This document shows, piece by piece, positions 7,439 to 15,489 of a stretch of DNA of 64,000 bases (position 1 is its first letter; each line of letters starts with the position of its first letter). A model generated the notes under the pieces. It had not been told where the DNA came from and searched no databases. It saw only the letters and a program-made list of their open reading frames with translations. A program made the position numbers and the translations under genes. The stretch is from DASZQL01 sp964391865 (GTDB taxonomy: Bacteria; Planctomycetota; Phycisphaerae; Phycisphaerales; UBA1924), in NCBI GenBank assembly GCA_964391865.1, contig CAYMNQ010000001.1, positions 62,001 to 126,000 on the forward strand, read 5' to 3'.

Positions 7439-9493
7439 ATGATCGCCGGCATGCTCCCGCCGCCGATGCTCATCCCCACGCCGCGTACGCTCGACTTCGA
7501 TCCGAGCGAGTCGATGCCGATGCCGCGCGCGTTGGTGATCGCAGTGGATGCGCCGCCCGGCGCGCTCGACGACGCGCGCCGAATTCCCGACTGGGCGCGG
7601 TCGCCCGTGAACATCTCAGATCGCGCGATCGACGGCTCAATCCCACTGCGCTTCGTCGCGCTCTGCTCACCGAGCGAACCCGAGCGTTACCGCCTGACCC
7701 TCGCGCCGCGCGGGTTCGCCATCGCCGCCGATACCCCCGCCCCCCGTCGGCACGCGCTGCACACGCTGGCGCAACTCCTCCGCTTCTACGCGCCGTTCGC
7801 ACGCCTGCCGCTGCTGAGTATCGACGACGCCCCCGCGATCGCCCGCCGGGGCGTGATGCTCGATGTTTCACGCGACAAAGTCCCGACGATGGAGTCGCTC
7901 CGCGCCGCCATCGACCTCTTTGCACACCTGAAGATCAACCACCTGCAGCTCTACACGGAGCACACCTTCGCCTACGCCGGTCACGACGCCGTCTGGCGCG
8001 ACTCAAGCCTCATCACGCCGAGCGAAGCTCGCGAACTCGACACCTATTGCCGAGCACGCGGCATCGAACTCGTCCCGAATCAAAACACGCTCGGACACCT
8101 GCACCGCTGGCTCAATCACCCGAACTACAAGCACCTCGCCGAGATCGACGGCGACTGGATCTTCGAGACCGACGACGGCCGGCAATTCCCCAAGCACGGC
8201 CCCTTCTCCCTCTGCCCCACCGACCCGCGCTCGATCGAACTCGTGCGCGACTGGCTCGACCAACTGCTGCCGTGCTTCGAGTCCAGCATGGTGAACATCG
8301 GGCTCGACGAAGCCTACGACGTGGGGCAAGGCCGCTCGCGCGGCGAACTCTCCTCGCGCGCGACGGTCGCGCTGCATCTCGCGAAGGGGGCCGGCGGGGC
8401 AAAGGAATCTCCCAAGAACTCGCCTGATGCTGCGTTCAGTCACGAGAAAGGCAAGCTCTTCTTCTCCTGGCTCAACCAAGTCGCCGCCATCGCCGCGAAG
8501 CACCACAAACGAACGCTCTTCTGGGCCGACATCGCGCTCAAGTACCCCGACCTGCTGGGCCAACTCCCGCGCGGCGCGAGCGCGCTGATCTGGGGATACG
8601 AGCCTGATTCACCCTTCGACGCGCACGCCGCGCGCCTCCGCACCAGCAATATCCCCTTCTGGACCTGCCCCGGCACGAGCAGTTGGCTCTCGATCGTCGG
8701 GCGCTCGTCGATCCGGCGCGAGAACATCAACGCCGCCGTGCGCGCCGCGCTCGAGCACGGCGCCGAGGGCGTGCTCATCACCAACTGGGGCGACCGCGGG
8801 CACCGCCAGCACTGGCCCATCGAACTCCACTCCATCGCCTACGGCGGGAGCGCCATGTGGCGCGCCGACAACCCCGCCACCTTCGACCCGCGCGCCGCGG
8901 CGATCCACCTCTTCGCGCTGCCGCCGGGTGCCGTGCAGCCGCGGGGGGCGGGTGCCGTGGAACGGCGCTTCGCCGATCCACGCTCCACCACTCCTCTCCC
9001 TCATTCCACTTCTTCACCAATCCACCCCATCGCACCCCTCGGCCCCTTCCTCGAATCCCTCGGCGACATCGACGCCCACATTCGCCCCGGCCTGCGCAAC
9101 ACCTCACCGCTCTTCCAGGAACTCCACCGCCCCCTCGCGCCCCGACCCGAAGCGAGCCTCCCCGGCAGCGGATCCGACTGGCAGTCCATTTATTCATCGC
9201 TCGAATCACACCAGGATCAACTCTCCGCCCTCGCGCCGCACCTCGACCCGCTCACGCACGACGAACTCGAGCACACCCTCCGCGTCGCGCTCCACGCGGC
9301 CCGAAAAGCCGTCCTCCGCCGCAACGGCACCGCCCCGCGCGAAATCGCCGAGCCCGACCGCGCCGCCCTCGCCGCCGACCTCCGCGGCATCATCGACGAG
9401 CACCGCGCCCTCTGGGCCCGGCGCAATCGCCCCGGCGGGCTGCAACAGAGCGCCGCCCATTACGAAGAGTTACTCGATGAATACCGTGCGTGA
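7439..9493 (+). CDS. Glycoside hydrolase family 20-like protein
   Basis: About 684 aa. The N-terminal part (residues 1-130) resembles the zincin-like domain that precedes GH20 catalytic barrels. The barrel begins ARRGVMLDVSRDKVPT (about residue 137), continues INHLQLYTEHTF, and has the acidic pair in NIGLDE (about 288-289), matching the catalytic Asp-Glu of beta-N-acetylhexosaminidases. No signal peptide, so probably cytoplasmic. Residues ~505-530 (VERRFADPR and a Ser/Pro run) derive from an inserted repeat. Starts at TTG 7415, ATG 7439 or ATG 7451 are possible; none has a strong ribosome binding site. Exact substrate is uncertain. Confidence 0.72.
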   Translation: MIAGMLPPPMLIPTPRTLDFDPSESMPMPRALVIAVDAPPGALDDARRIPDWARSPVNISDRAIDGSIPLRFVALCSPSEPERYRLTLAPRGFAIAADTPAPRRHALHTLAQLLRFYAPFARLPLLSIDDAPAIARRGVMLDVSRDKVPTMESLRAAIDLFAHLKINHLQLYTEHTFAYAGHDAVWRDSSLITPSEARELDTYCRARGIELVPNQNTLGHLHRWLNHPNYKHLAEIDGDWIFETDDGRQFPKHGPFSLCPTDPRSIELVRDWLDQLLPCFESSMVNIGLDEAYDVGQGRSRGELSSRATVALHLAKGAGGAKESPKNSPDAAFSHEKGKLFFSWLNQVAAIAAKHHKRTLFWADIALKYPDLLGQLPRGASALIWGYEPDSPFDAHAARLRTSNIPFWTCPGTSSWLSIVGRSSIRRENINAAVRAALEHGAEGVLITNWGDRGHRQHWPIELHSIAYGGSAMWRADNPATFDPRAAAIHLFALPPGAVQPRGAGAVERRFADPRSTTPLPHSTSSPIHPIAPLGPFLESLGDIDAHIRPGLRNTSPLFQELHRPLAPRPEASLPGSGSDWQSIYSSLESHQDQLSALAPHLDPLTHDELEHTLRVALHAARKAVLRRNGTAPREIAEPDRAALAADLRGIIDEHRALWARRNRPGGLQQSAAHYEELLDEYRA
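8952..8983. repeat. 32-bp palindromic repeat, copy 1 (in GH20 gene)
   Basis: Identical over 32 nt to 25964-25995. It contains nested small palindromes: GCCGT/ACGGC around GGA, and GGCG/CGCC around CTT. Here it is translated in frame as part of the GH20-like protein. Confidence 0.8.
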
Positions 9494-9535
9494 GGGACCA
9501 ATCCCGCCGAACACGATCTCACACACCCCCGCCCG

Positions 9536-9541
9536 TATACT
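9536..9541 (+). promoter_or_regulatory. -10 box TATACT of the 9557 gene
   Basis: TATACT ends 15 nt before the ATG at 9557, giving a predicted leader of under 10 nt. There is no Shine-Dalgarno and no clear -35. Confidence 0.4.
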
Positions 9542-9556
9542 CACCAACCAATCCGC

Positions 9557-11965
9557 ATGATCCGGGCCATCATCGCCGCCATCGCGATCGTTCTCTTCGT
9601 CCCGAGCCTCGCGCTCCGCGCGCAGCCCGCCGACGCGCCGACGGAAGAAGCTGCCCCCGACGGCGCATCCGCCGCGCCCGCCGGCCCCGCCCTTTCCCAG
9701 GGCGAGGTCCAACTCACCATCGAGACCCTCGGCGTCGGCTCCGTCGCGCGCCCCGGCGAGTGGGCCGGCATCCGCGTCGCCGTTAACGACTCCGACGTCA
9801 AGCCCCGCAATGTCGCCCTCCGCATCACCTTCCGCGACGCCGACGGCGACTCCGCCCACTACCAGCGCGCCATCGTCACCGCGCCGGGACAGCCCGTCGG
9901 CACCTGGCTCTACGCCACCCTGCCGCACACGCTCGATGGCACCACCGTCGTCACCGTCACCGCGCACGCATACGACACCGAGAGCGATCCGCCCACCATC
10001 GGGAAACAGCTCGGATATCTCAGCTTCACGCCGCAGCAAGTCCCCGCCACCGTCATCCCCGCCGAGTCCGCGCTCATCGGCATCGTCGGCCGCGCCACGA
10101 TGGGGCTCGAACAGTACGGCTCCACGGGCCAGAACCCCGACTACTCCATCGCCGCACACGAACTCACCCGCATCGTGCCGGGACTTGCGATTGACACCGC
10201 GCGCGTCCCCGATCAGTGGATGGGCTACGCCGCCTTCGAGTCGATCGTCTGGCTGCCCGAGAGCACCGAATCCCTCGGCACCGACTACGCCGCCCGCGCT
10301 CTGCGCGAGTGGGTCCACCGCGGCGGGCACCTCATCATCGTCGCGCCTCAAGTCGGCACCGCCTGGCGCAACTCGAACAGCCCTCTCGCCGAACTCTTGC
10401 CCGCGTGCACCGTCGATCGGCTCGAAGCCGTCGATCTCGAACCGTACCGCGCGCTCCTCTCAACCAAAGAATTCAACACCGCGCCGATGCCCGCGCGCAC
10501 CATCCTCCACCGCTTCACCATCCCCGACGGCACGCCACCCGCCGACGCCTCCGCCGTCATCAGCGGCCCGGACGGCTGCGTCGTCGTCCGCCGACTCGTC
10601 GGCACGGGCATGGTCACCATCATCGGGCTCGACCTCGCCAACCGCGCCTTCAACTCGTCGCAGGCCCTCCGCGCCGACGCCTTCTGGAACCGCATCCTCG
10701 GCAAGCGCGTGGATACCCCTTCCTCCGCCACCTTCGCCAAGTACCAAGCCACCGGCACCAAACTGCTGCAGGGCGTCTCAACCATGTACGTCGATCGCTC
10801 CGCCGGCGACGAAATCTCCCGCACCCGCGCCGCCGGCGTCGGCATCCTCGTCGCCCTCATCCTCTTCATCACCTACTGCCTCGCCTTCGGCTTCGGCGGG
10901 TTCAAGGTCCTCGCGTTCCGCAACTTCGTCCAACACTCCTGGCTCGCCGCCGCCGCCGTCATCGCCTTCTGGACCATCGCCACCTGGGCGCTCGCCACCT
11001 GGCTCCGCCCCAAGAACGTCGAAGCCTTCCACCTCACATTCCTCGATCACGTCTACGGCCAGCCCGTCCAGCGCGCGCGATCCTGGGCCAGCGTCCTGCT
11101 CCCAACCTTCGGCGAGCAGCGCGTCACCCTCGGCGAGCCCAACGCCGACACCAATTGGCAGCAAGCCCTCTTCCCCTGGACCGACCCCGAAGCCGACGCC
11201 GGCTCGCGCTTCCCCGATGCGCGCGAATACACCCTCGACTCCCGCGCCGCGCAGACCGTCGAAGTCCCCACCCGCTCCACCGTCAAGCAATTCCAGTTCG
11301 ATTGGCTGGGCGGCCCGCGCTGGAGCATGCCCGTCCCCGCCAGCGACGCCGACGCCCCGCGCCTCAGCGCCACCGGCCAACTCAGCGGCAAGCTCGTCCA
11401 CCAACTCCCCACGCCGCTCTCGAGCGTCAACGTCTTCCTCATCCGCCGCCAGAACGCGCAGCTCCGCGACATCGAATCAAAGCGCACCGGCCTCCTCGTC
11501 GCCGAGGCGTACGCCTACGCCTACTCGAACCTCTCCACCTCCGACCGCTGGCTGCCGGGCGAAACGCTCGAACTCGCCCCCTTCTCCATCAGCCCCGCCG
11601 GCGGCGCCGACACCACGCTCCGCAACTGGCTCCCGCAGATGTCCGCGACAGGCCTCCCCGATTTCATCGGCAACCCGAAGGACTTCAACCTCATCAACTT
11701 CTTCAGCGTCCTGCAGCCCCCCGACTACACGCGCGACCTCACCGGCCTCGCCAGCGTCCCCGCCAACCCGCAGCGCCGCCTCGTCCACACCCTCGATCTC
11801 GCCGAGTGGTTCACGCAGCCCTGCCTCATCATCACCGGAATGCTCGACAACCAGCCCGCCCCGTACCCCATCACCGTCGACGAACAACCCTGCCCAACCA
11901 CAGGCCGCACCGTCATCCGCTGGATCTACCCCCTCACGCCAGACCCCATCCGATTCGGAGATTAG
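9557..11965 (+). CDS. Large exported membrane protein, unknown function
   Basis: 802 aa. Signal peptide at residues 1-22 (hydrophobic core IIAAIAIVLFVPSLAL), a periplasmic region to about residue 425, then two membrane helices (about 427-450 and 463-485) and a C-terminal periplasmic-type region. The segment ALREWVHRGGHLIIVAPQVG resembles the glutamine-amidotransferase-like domain of exported proteins linked to ABC systems (GldG/DUF4350 style), but this match is loose. The ABC ATPase gene follows 157 nt later, so a joint role in transport or envelope function is possible. Confidence 0.65.
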   Translation: MIRAIIAAIAIVLFVPSLALRAQPADAPTEEAAPDGASAAPAGPALSQGEVQLTIETLGVGSVARPGEWAGIRVAVNDSDVKPRNVALRITFRDADGDSAHYQRAIVTAPGQPVGTWLYATLPHTLDGTTVVTVTAHAYDTESDPPTIGKQLGYLSFTPQQVPATVIPAESALIGIVGRATMGLEQYGSTGQNPDYSIAAHELTRIVPGLAIDTARVPDQWMGYAAFESIVWLPESTESLGTDYAARALREWVHRGGHLIIVAPQVGTAWRNSNSPLAELLPACTVDRLEAVDLEPYRALLSTKEFNTAPMPARTILHRFTIPDGTPPADASAVISGPDGCVVVRRLVGTGMVTIIGLDLANRAFNSSQALRADAFWNRILGKRVDTPSSATFAKYQATGTKLLQGVSTMYVDRSAGDEISRTRAAGVGILVALILFITYCLAFGFGGFKVLAFRNFVQHSWLAAAAVIAFWTIATWALATWLRPKNVEAFHLTFLDHVYGQPVQRARSWASVLLPTFGEQRVTLGEPNADTNWQQALFPWTDPEADAGSRFPDAREYTLDSRAAQTVEVPTRSTVKQFQFDWLGGPRWSMPVPASDADAPRLSATGQLSGKLVHQLPTPLSSVNVFLIRRQNAQLRDIESKRTGLLVAEAYAYAYSNLSTSDRWLPGETLELAPFSISPAGGADTTLRNWLPQMSATGLPDFIGNPKDFNLINFFSVLQPPDYTRDLTGLASVPANPQRRLVHTLDLAEWFTQPCLIITGMLDNQPAPYPITVDEQPCPTTGRTVIRWIYPLTPDPIRFGD

Positions 11966-11986
11966 AAGAGAATTGAATATTGACTC

Positions 11987-12077
11987 TTGAGGCTTGAGCT
12001 TCAAGCTTCGAGCTCCGAGCTCCGAGCTTCGAGCTTCGAGCTTCGAGCTTTCAGATTTGAGCTTTGAGCTTTGACAT
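11987..12077. repeat. Heptanucleotide tandem repeat (13 units)
   Basis: Thirteen consecutive 7-bp units, consensus TCGAGCT/TTGAGCT, fill the space between the 9557 gene and the ABC ATPase gene. The adjoining 12084-12111 has a second degenerate repeat built on CCTCTGTG. Confidence 0.85.
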
Positions 12078-12122
12078 TTCCCCCTCCGTGCCCTCTGTGT
12101 CCTCTGTGGTGAGACTCCTCCC

Positions 12123-13166
12123 ATGCCGATGATCGAAACCATCAACCTCACCAAAGAGTACGGCGACCTCACCGCACTCAAAGACCTCAACCTCACCATC
12201 AACGAGGGCGACTGCTTCGGCTTCATCGGCCCCAACGGCGCCGGCAAAACCACCACCATCAAAATCCTCGCCACCCTCCTCAAGCCCACCCGCGGCCAAG
12301 CGATGATCGACGGCCTCACCATCGGCTTCGAGAACCGCAAAATCAGGCCCATCATCGGCTACGTCCCCGACTTCATGGGCGCCTACGAGGACATGGTCGT
12401 CACTGAGTACCTCGAATTCTTCGCCGCCGCCTACGGCATCGTCGGTCCCGCCCGCAAGAAAATCGTCGCCGACGTCCTCGACCTCACCGACCTCTCCTAC
12501 AAAGCCACCGCCGAGGTCAACTCACTCTCCCGCGGCATGCAGCAGCGACTCTCCGTCGCCCGCGTCCTCCTGCACGACCCCAAGGTCCTGCTCATGGACG
12601 AACCCTCCAGCGGCCTCGACCCCCGCGCCCGCATCGAAATGCGCGAGCTCCTCAAAGAGCTCAAGCGTATGGGCAAAACCATCATCATCTCCAGCCACAT
12701 CCTCTACGAGCTCGCCGAGCTCTGCAACGTCGTCGGCATCATCGAACGCGGCAAACTCCTCTTCAGCGGCACACTCAAAGAAGCCCTCCGCCGGGCAAAG
12801 GTCGAGCCAGTCCTCCACGTCCAAGTCGCCGAACGCACCGAAGACGCCGCCAAACTTCTCCACCAAATGCCAGGCGTGAAAAGAATCACGATCGTGGAAG
12901 AAGACGGCCCCATTGCACCCGCCGCCGACAACGGCAACGGCAACGGCACAAGCGGATCGGCTCCAAGCTCCAAACTCCCAACTCCAAACTCGGCCGCCTC
13001 CCGCCGGCCGACCATCCACGTCGTCTACGAAGACGGCCCCATGCACTCCACCAGCGACATCCCCAACCGCCTCATCAACAGCGGCTTTAGGCTGCTCCAG
13101 TTCACCGAAGAACGAGTGAACCTCGAAACGGCGTTTATGCGCCTGACGCAGGGGTTGGTGCAGTAG
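12123..13166 (+). CDS. ABC transporter ATP-binding protein
   Basis: 347 aa, CcmA/DrrA-type exporter ATPase. Walker A GPNGAGKTT (about residue 38), signature LSRGMQQRLSVARVLL, Walker B VLLMDEPSSGLDPRAR and the H-loop IISSHIL are intact. A C-terminal extension of ~115 residues is typical of multidrug/polysaccharide exporters; a Gly/Asn/Ser/Pro linker inside it (near residues 265-290) is partly encoded by 7-bp repeats. Two start ATGs (12123, 12129) exist; neither has a clear ribosome binding site. No permease gene lies next to it; the preceding 802-aa membrane protein is the only candidate partner in view. Confidence 0.9.
   Translation: MPMIETINLTKEYGDLTALKDLNLTINEGDCFGFIGPNGAGKTTTIKILATLLKPTRGQAMIDGLTIGFENRKIRPIIGYVPDFMGAYEDMVVTEYLEFFAAAYGIVGPARKKIVADVLDLTDLSYKATAEVNSLSRGMQQRLSVARVLLHDPKVLLMDEPSSGLDPRARIEMRELLKELKRMGKTIIISSHILYELAELCNVVGIIERGKLLFSGTLKEALRRAKVEPVLHVQVAERTEDAAKLLHQMPGVKRITIVEEDGPIAPAADNGNGNGTSGSAPSSKLPTPNSAASRRPTIHVVYEDGPMHSTSDIPNRLINSGFRLLQFTEERVNLETAFMRLTQGLVQ
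12960..12987. repeat. In-frame heptamer repeat in ABC gene
   Basis: Four 7-bp units of consensus GCTCCAA/ACTCCAA, within the linker-encoding part of the ABC ATPase gene; translated as part of a Ser/Pro/Lys-rich linker. Confidence 0.6.
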
Positions 13167-13209
13167 GGCCACTGACGCTGTGTGATAGAGAACCCAACGG
13201 ATCACTCGC

Positions 13210-14067
13210 ATGACATATCCAGCAACAGTGTGCAAGGTGATGATCGCCTCCCCTAGCGATGTCACCGTTGAACGATCATTGGTGAGAGAAATCTTGTCTG
13301 AATGGAATGCCATTCATTCGGAAACTCACCACTTGGTGCTTATGCCCGTCGGATGGGACTCACATGCGAGTCCAGCGATGGGGGATCGACCACAAGAAAT
13401 AATAAACAAGACTGTACTCAAAGGCTGTGATTTATTGGTCGGGATATTTTGGACTCGCCTCGGAACAAACACGGGGAGATACTCAAGCGGAACTGTCGAA
13501 GAGATCGAAGAACACATTAAGTTAGACAAACCTGCGATGCTGTATTTTTCAAGCGCCCCTGTAGTGCCGGATAGCGTCGATCCTGCACAGTATGCCGACT
13601 TGAAGAACTTCAAATCATCGTGCCAATCCCGAGGACTACTGCAGGGGTTTGATTCTCCCACCGATTTTCGAAACAAGTTCTATCGAGACCTACAAATGAC
13701 TATAATCAACAAGAATTTTTTTGATGCGAACCGAATCCCGAGCAAGGACATAGCTTCTGAAATCTTGGTGTCTGCCACGATCGCGCCCGCCAAAATGAGT
13801 CGAGAAGCTTCCGTATTATTGAAAGAAGCGTCTAAAGATACATCTGGCGTCATAATGAGAGTAAAGTACATTGGTGGCTCTCACGTGCAGACGAACGGAA
13901 AGAGCTTTGGCGAACCAAAGAATCCACGCGATCGCGCTACATGGGAAGGAGCGCTAGACGAACTAGAGACTTCTGGACTTGTGCAGGATCGGGGATACAA
14001 GAGAGAGGTTTATGTGTTGACTCGCGATGGCTATGCGATGGCGGAGATGCTTCCAGAGGCATCTTGA
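13210..14067 (+). CDS. DUF4062 (TIR-like) protein with winged-helix tail
   Basis: 285 aa. The N-terminal half (about residues 5-130) matches the DUF4062 fold, a TIR-like domain often found at the front of STAND-type NTPases: VMIASPSDVTVERSLVREI, then PVGWDSHASPAMGDRPQEIIN, CDLLVGIFWTRLGTNTG and GTVEEIEEH. The C-terminal ~70 residues look like a winged helix (TWEGALDELETSGLV, VYVLTRDGYAMAEML). There is no NTPase domain between them. G+C is near 47%, with codons such as ATA, TTA and AGA that neighbours avoid, so recent transfer is likely. Role unknown; TIR-like domains in accessory DNA are often defence or signalling modules, which is inference only here. Confidence 0.72.
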   Translation: MTYPATVCKVMIASPSDVTVERSLVREILSEWNAIHSETHHLVLMPVGWDSHASPAMGDRPQEIINKTVLKGCDLLVGIFWTRLGTNTGRYSSGTVEEIEEHIKLDKPAMLYFSSAPVVPDSVDPAQYADLKNFKSSCQSRGLLQGFDSPTDFRNKFYRDLQMTIINKNFFDANRIPSKDIASEILVSATIAPAKMSREASVLLKEASKDTSGVIMRVKYIGGSHVQTNGKSFGEPKNPRDRATWEGALDELETSGLVQDRGYKREVYVLTRDGYAMAEMLPEAS

Positions 14068-14082
14068 AGCGACAGGGCAGGT

Positions 14083-14132
14083 GGCATCGAAGTCCCGTGC
14101 CATCGAAGTCGCCGAACGGACTTCGATGGCAC
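14083..14132. repeat. Module Y, copy 1, with 14-bp hairpin
   Basis: Begins GGCAGGTGGCATCGAAGTC and contains a perfect 14-bp stem (GTGCCATCGAAGTC at 14097-14110, complement at 14119-14132, 8-nt loop). It starts 16 nt after the DUF4062 stop and could act as its terminator. Confidence 0.7.
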
Positions 14133-14165
14133 GTCGGAGGGTCATGCCGCCCATCCCGCCCCCCA

Positions 14166-14444
14166 CAAGTCCACATTAGTGCGCGCGCCGCTGACACCCA
14201 CCGCCCTCCCCAAACCAAAAAATCCAACCCCACACAAAATTCCAATACTCCCGCCCAATCCCGCCCATCGAGCCTGTCCCAACGAACCAACTCCCGCTCG
14301 CAAGTCACCAAATCTGCGCGCGCCGGTGACGCGAACCGGGTAGTACGGAGGGACCGCTCGCGGCCCCTCCCTCACGCCACCTCCCGCGGGACCATCGGCT
14401 GCAGACGACCCCGCGCGAACGTGACCTGAGTGTCCATGTCGGTC
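14166..14444. repeat. Non-coding repeat X, copy 1
   Basis: About 280 bp, roughly 85-90% identical by eye to 18306-18585 in the same orientation. Both copies share the segments GCGCGCCGGTGAC, ATTCCAATACTCCCGCCC and GGGACCATCGGCTGCAGACG. A hairpin around GGGACC..GG(T/C)CCC is kept in both despite base changes. No convincing open frame. Confidence 0.8.
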
Positions 14445-14534
14445 GGCAGGTGGCATCGAAGTCCGTGCCATCGAAGTCTGCTTTGAGACTTCGATGCTTC
14501 CGCAGCATGTTCTCCAACCCCAAGCAGCCACCCC
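14445..14534. repeat. Module Y, copy 2
   Basis: Starts GGCAGGTGGCATCGAAGTC as in copy 1, has a 10-bp stem CATCGAAGTC / GACTTCGATG (14469-14496), and ends with AACCCCAAGCAGCCACCC, which recurs as AACCCCAAGCGGCCACCC at the end of copy 3. Confidence 0.65.
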
Positions 14535-14569
14535 GTTCCCCGCCCTGCGCGCAACGACTCCTCACCCCG

Positions 14570-14965
14570 TCACGCCGGCAACTCCCCCGGCTCATAATTC
14601 CCATAGAACCGAACCGCCACGATCTTCCCGTGCTTCCAGCGTTCAACCACCGCCTGATCAACCGCCACGATGCCGTCTCGATCGTTCTGCTCCCACCGCA
14701 TCGTGCACTCGTACATCACCACGCCGCTGCCGCCGCCGTGGTCGTCGATGCACGTCGCGTGGATCTCGATGCCGTGGTACGCGGTCAGCTTCTTCTGGAA
14801 CCGGCGCTCATTGAACGCCATCTCATCGCGCCCGCGTGACACGGGCTTCGAGTTCTCCTGCGCCGTGGCGTCCGCGGCGTAGAAATCCTCGATCCCCTCA
14901 ACAAACTTCCCCGCCTTCAGGTACGCGATGAGCTGATCGTGACATTCGGTGATGCACTGCGTCAT
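14570..14965 (-). CDS. SnoaL/NTF2-like protein
   Basis: 131 aa, the usual size of a single NTF2/SnoaL-like cone domain. Pattern: helix with LIAYLKAGKFVEGIEDFYAAD, then ENSKPVSRGRDEM, and beta-strands ending VAVDQAVVERWKHGKIVAVRFYG. The fold serves ketosteroid-isomerase-like enzymes and binding proteins; no specific catalytic residue set identifies a reaction. ATG at 14965 has GGAGGA 9 nt upstream, a strong ribosome binding site. It lies between module Y copy 2 and a ~520-bp stretch without genes; G+C is somewhat lower than in the core genes. Confidence 0.75.
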   Translation of the reverse strand: MTQCITECHDQLIAYLKAGKFVEGIEDFYAADATAQENSKPVSRGRDEMAFNERRFQKKLTAYHGIEIHATCIDDHGGGSGVVMYECTMRWEQNDRDGIVAVDQAVVERWKHGKIVAVRFYGNYEPGELPA

Positions 14966-15489
14966 GGGTGAGTGTCCTCCAAACTGTCGGATGACGACCG
15001 CGGTCGATCGGTTCGAGAAAATCAAAACCTCGCAATGTCGCAACCTTGGCGATCCGCCATCCCCCGTCAACATCCGGTGCCACATGTACCCTCGCCGTCC
15101 CGAAACGTACCCCTCAGTCCGATCCGGCGAGTGGCGCGGTCCACCACCGCCGCGTGCCGCGCCGCCAGACAGCGGCCTTCCGCTCGGCGTTCTTCCCGAC
15201 GCGGGCCAGCGTCCGAGGAGCGCCCGCATGACCACTCTCAAGCTCGTGGATGAACATCGTCGGCCTCGGTGCAAGCCACATCGTCCCATCTCCGAGTCAA
15301 TTGCGCGCCCTCTGGCGCGCGCCGAACCGCGCGTGAGATTCAGCGGCGATCCGTGCGGGAAACAAGTGGAGCAGGTTGCCAATCGAAGCGATGGGGTCCA
15401 TGCTGGCGCTGTTTCACGGCTTGAACTGATGAGCTATGGAACCATGCTGCGTCATGGTGCACCGACAGGCGTCGGTACATCTGTCGCAT
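14966..15489. other. Gene-free stretch, 524 bp
   Basis: No convincing coding frame on either strand. It holds the upstream region of the SnoaL-like gene and the downstream region of the oxidase operon. A small palindrome GCGCGC..GCGCGC is seen near 15305; nothing else was recognised. Confidence 0.5.

Noticed and set aside
9810..11990. Long plus-strand frames (726 and 586 codons) overlapping the 802-aa membrane protein
   Set aside because: Ser/Pro/Arg-rich translations in shifted frames with no domain; the 9557 frame has signal peptide, helices and normal composition.
11987..12077. Heptamer array considered as a CRISPR array
   Set aside because: Units are 7 bp with no unique spacers; it is a simple tandem repeat.
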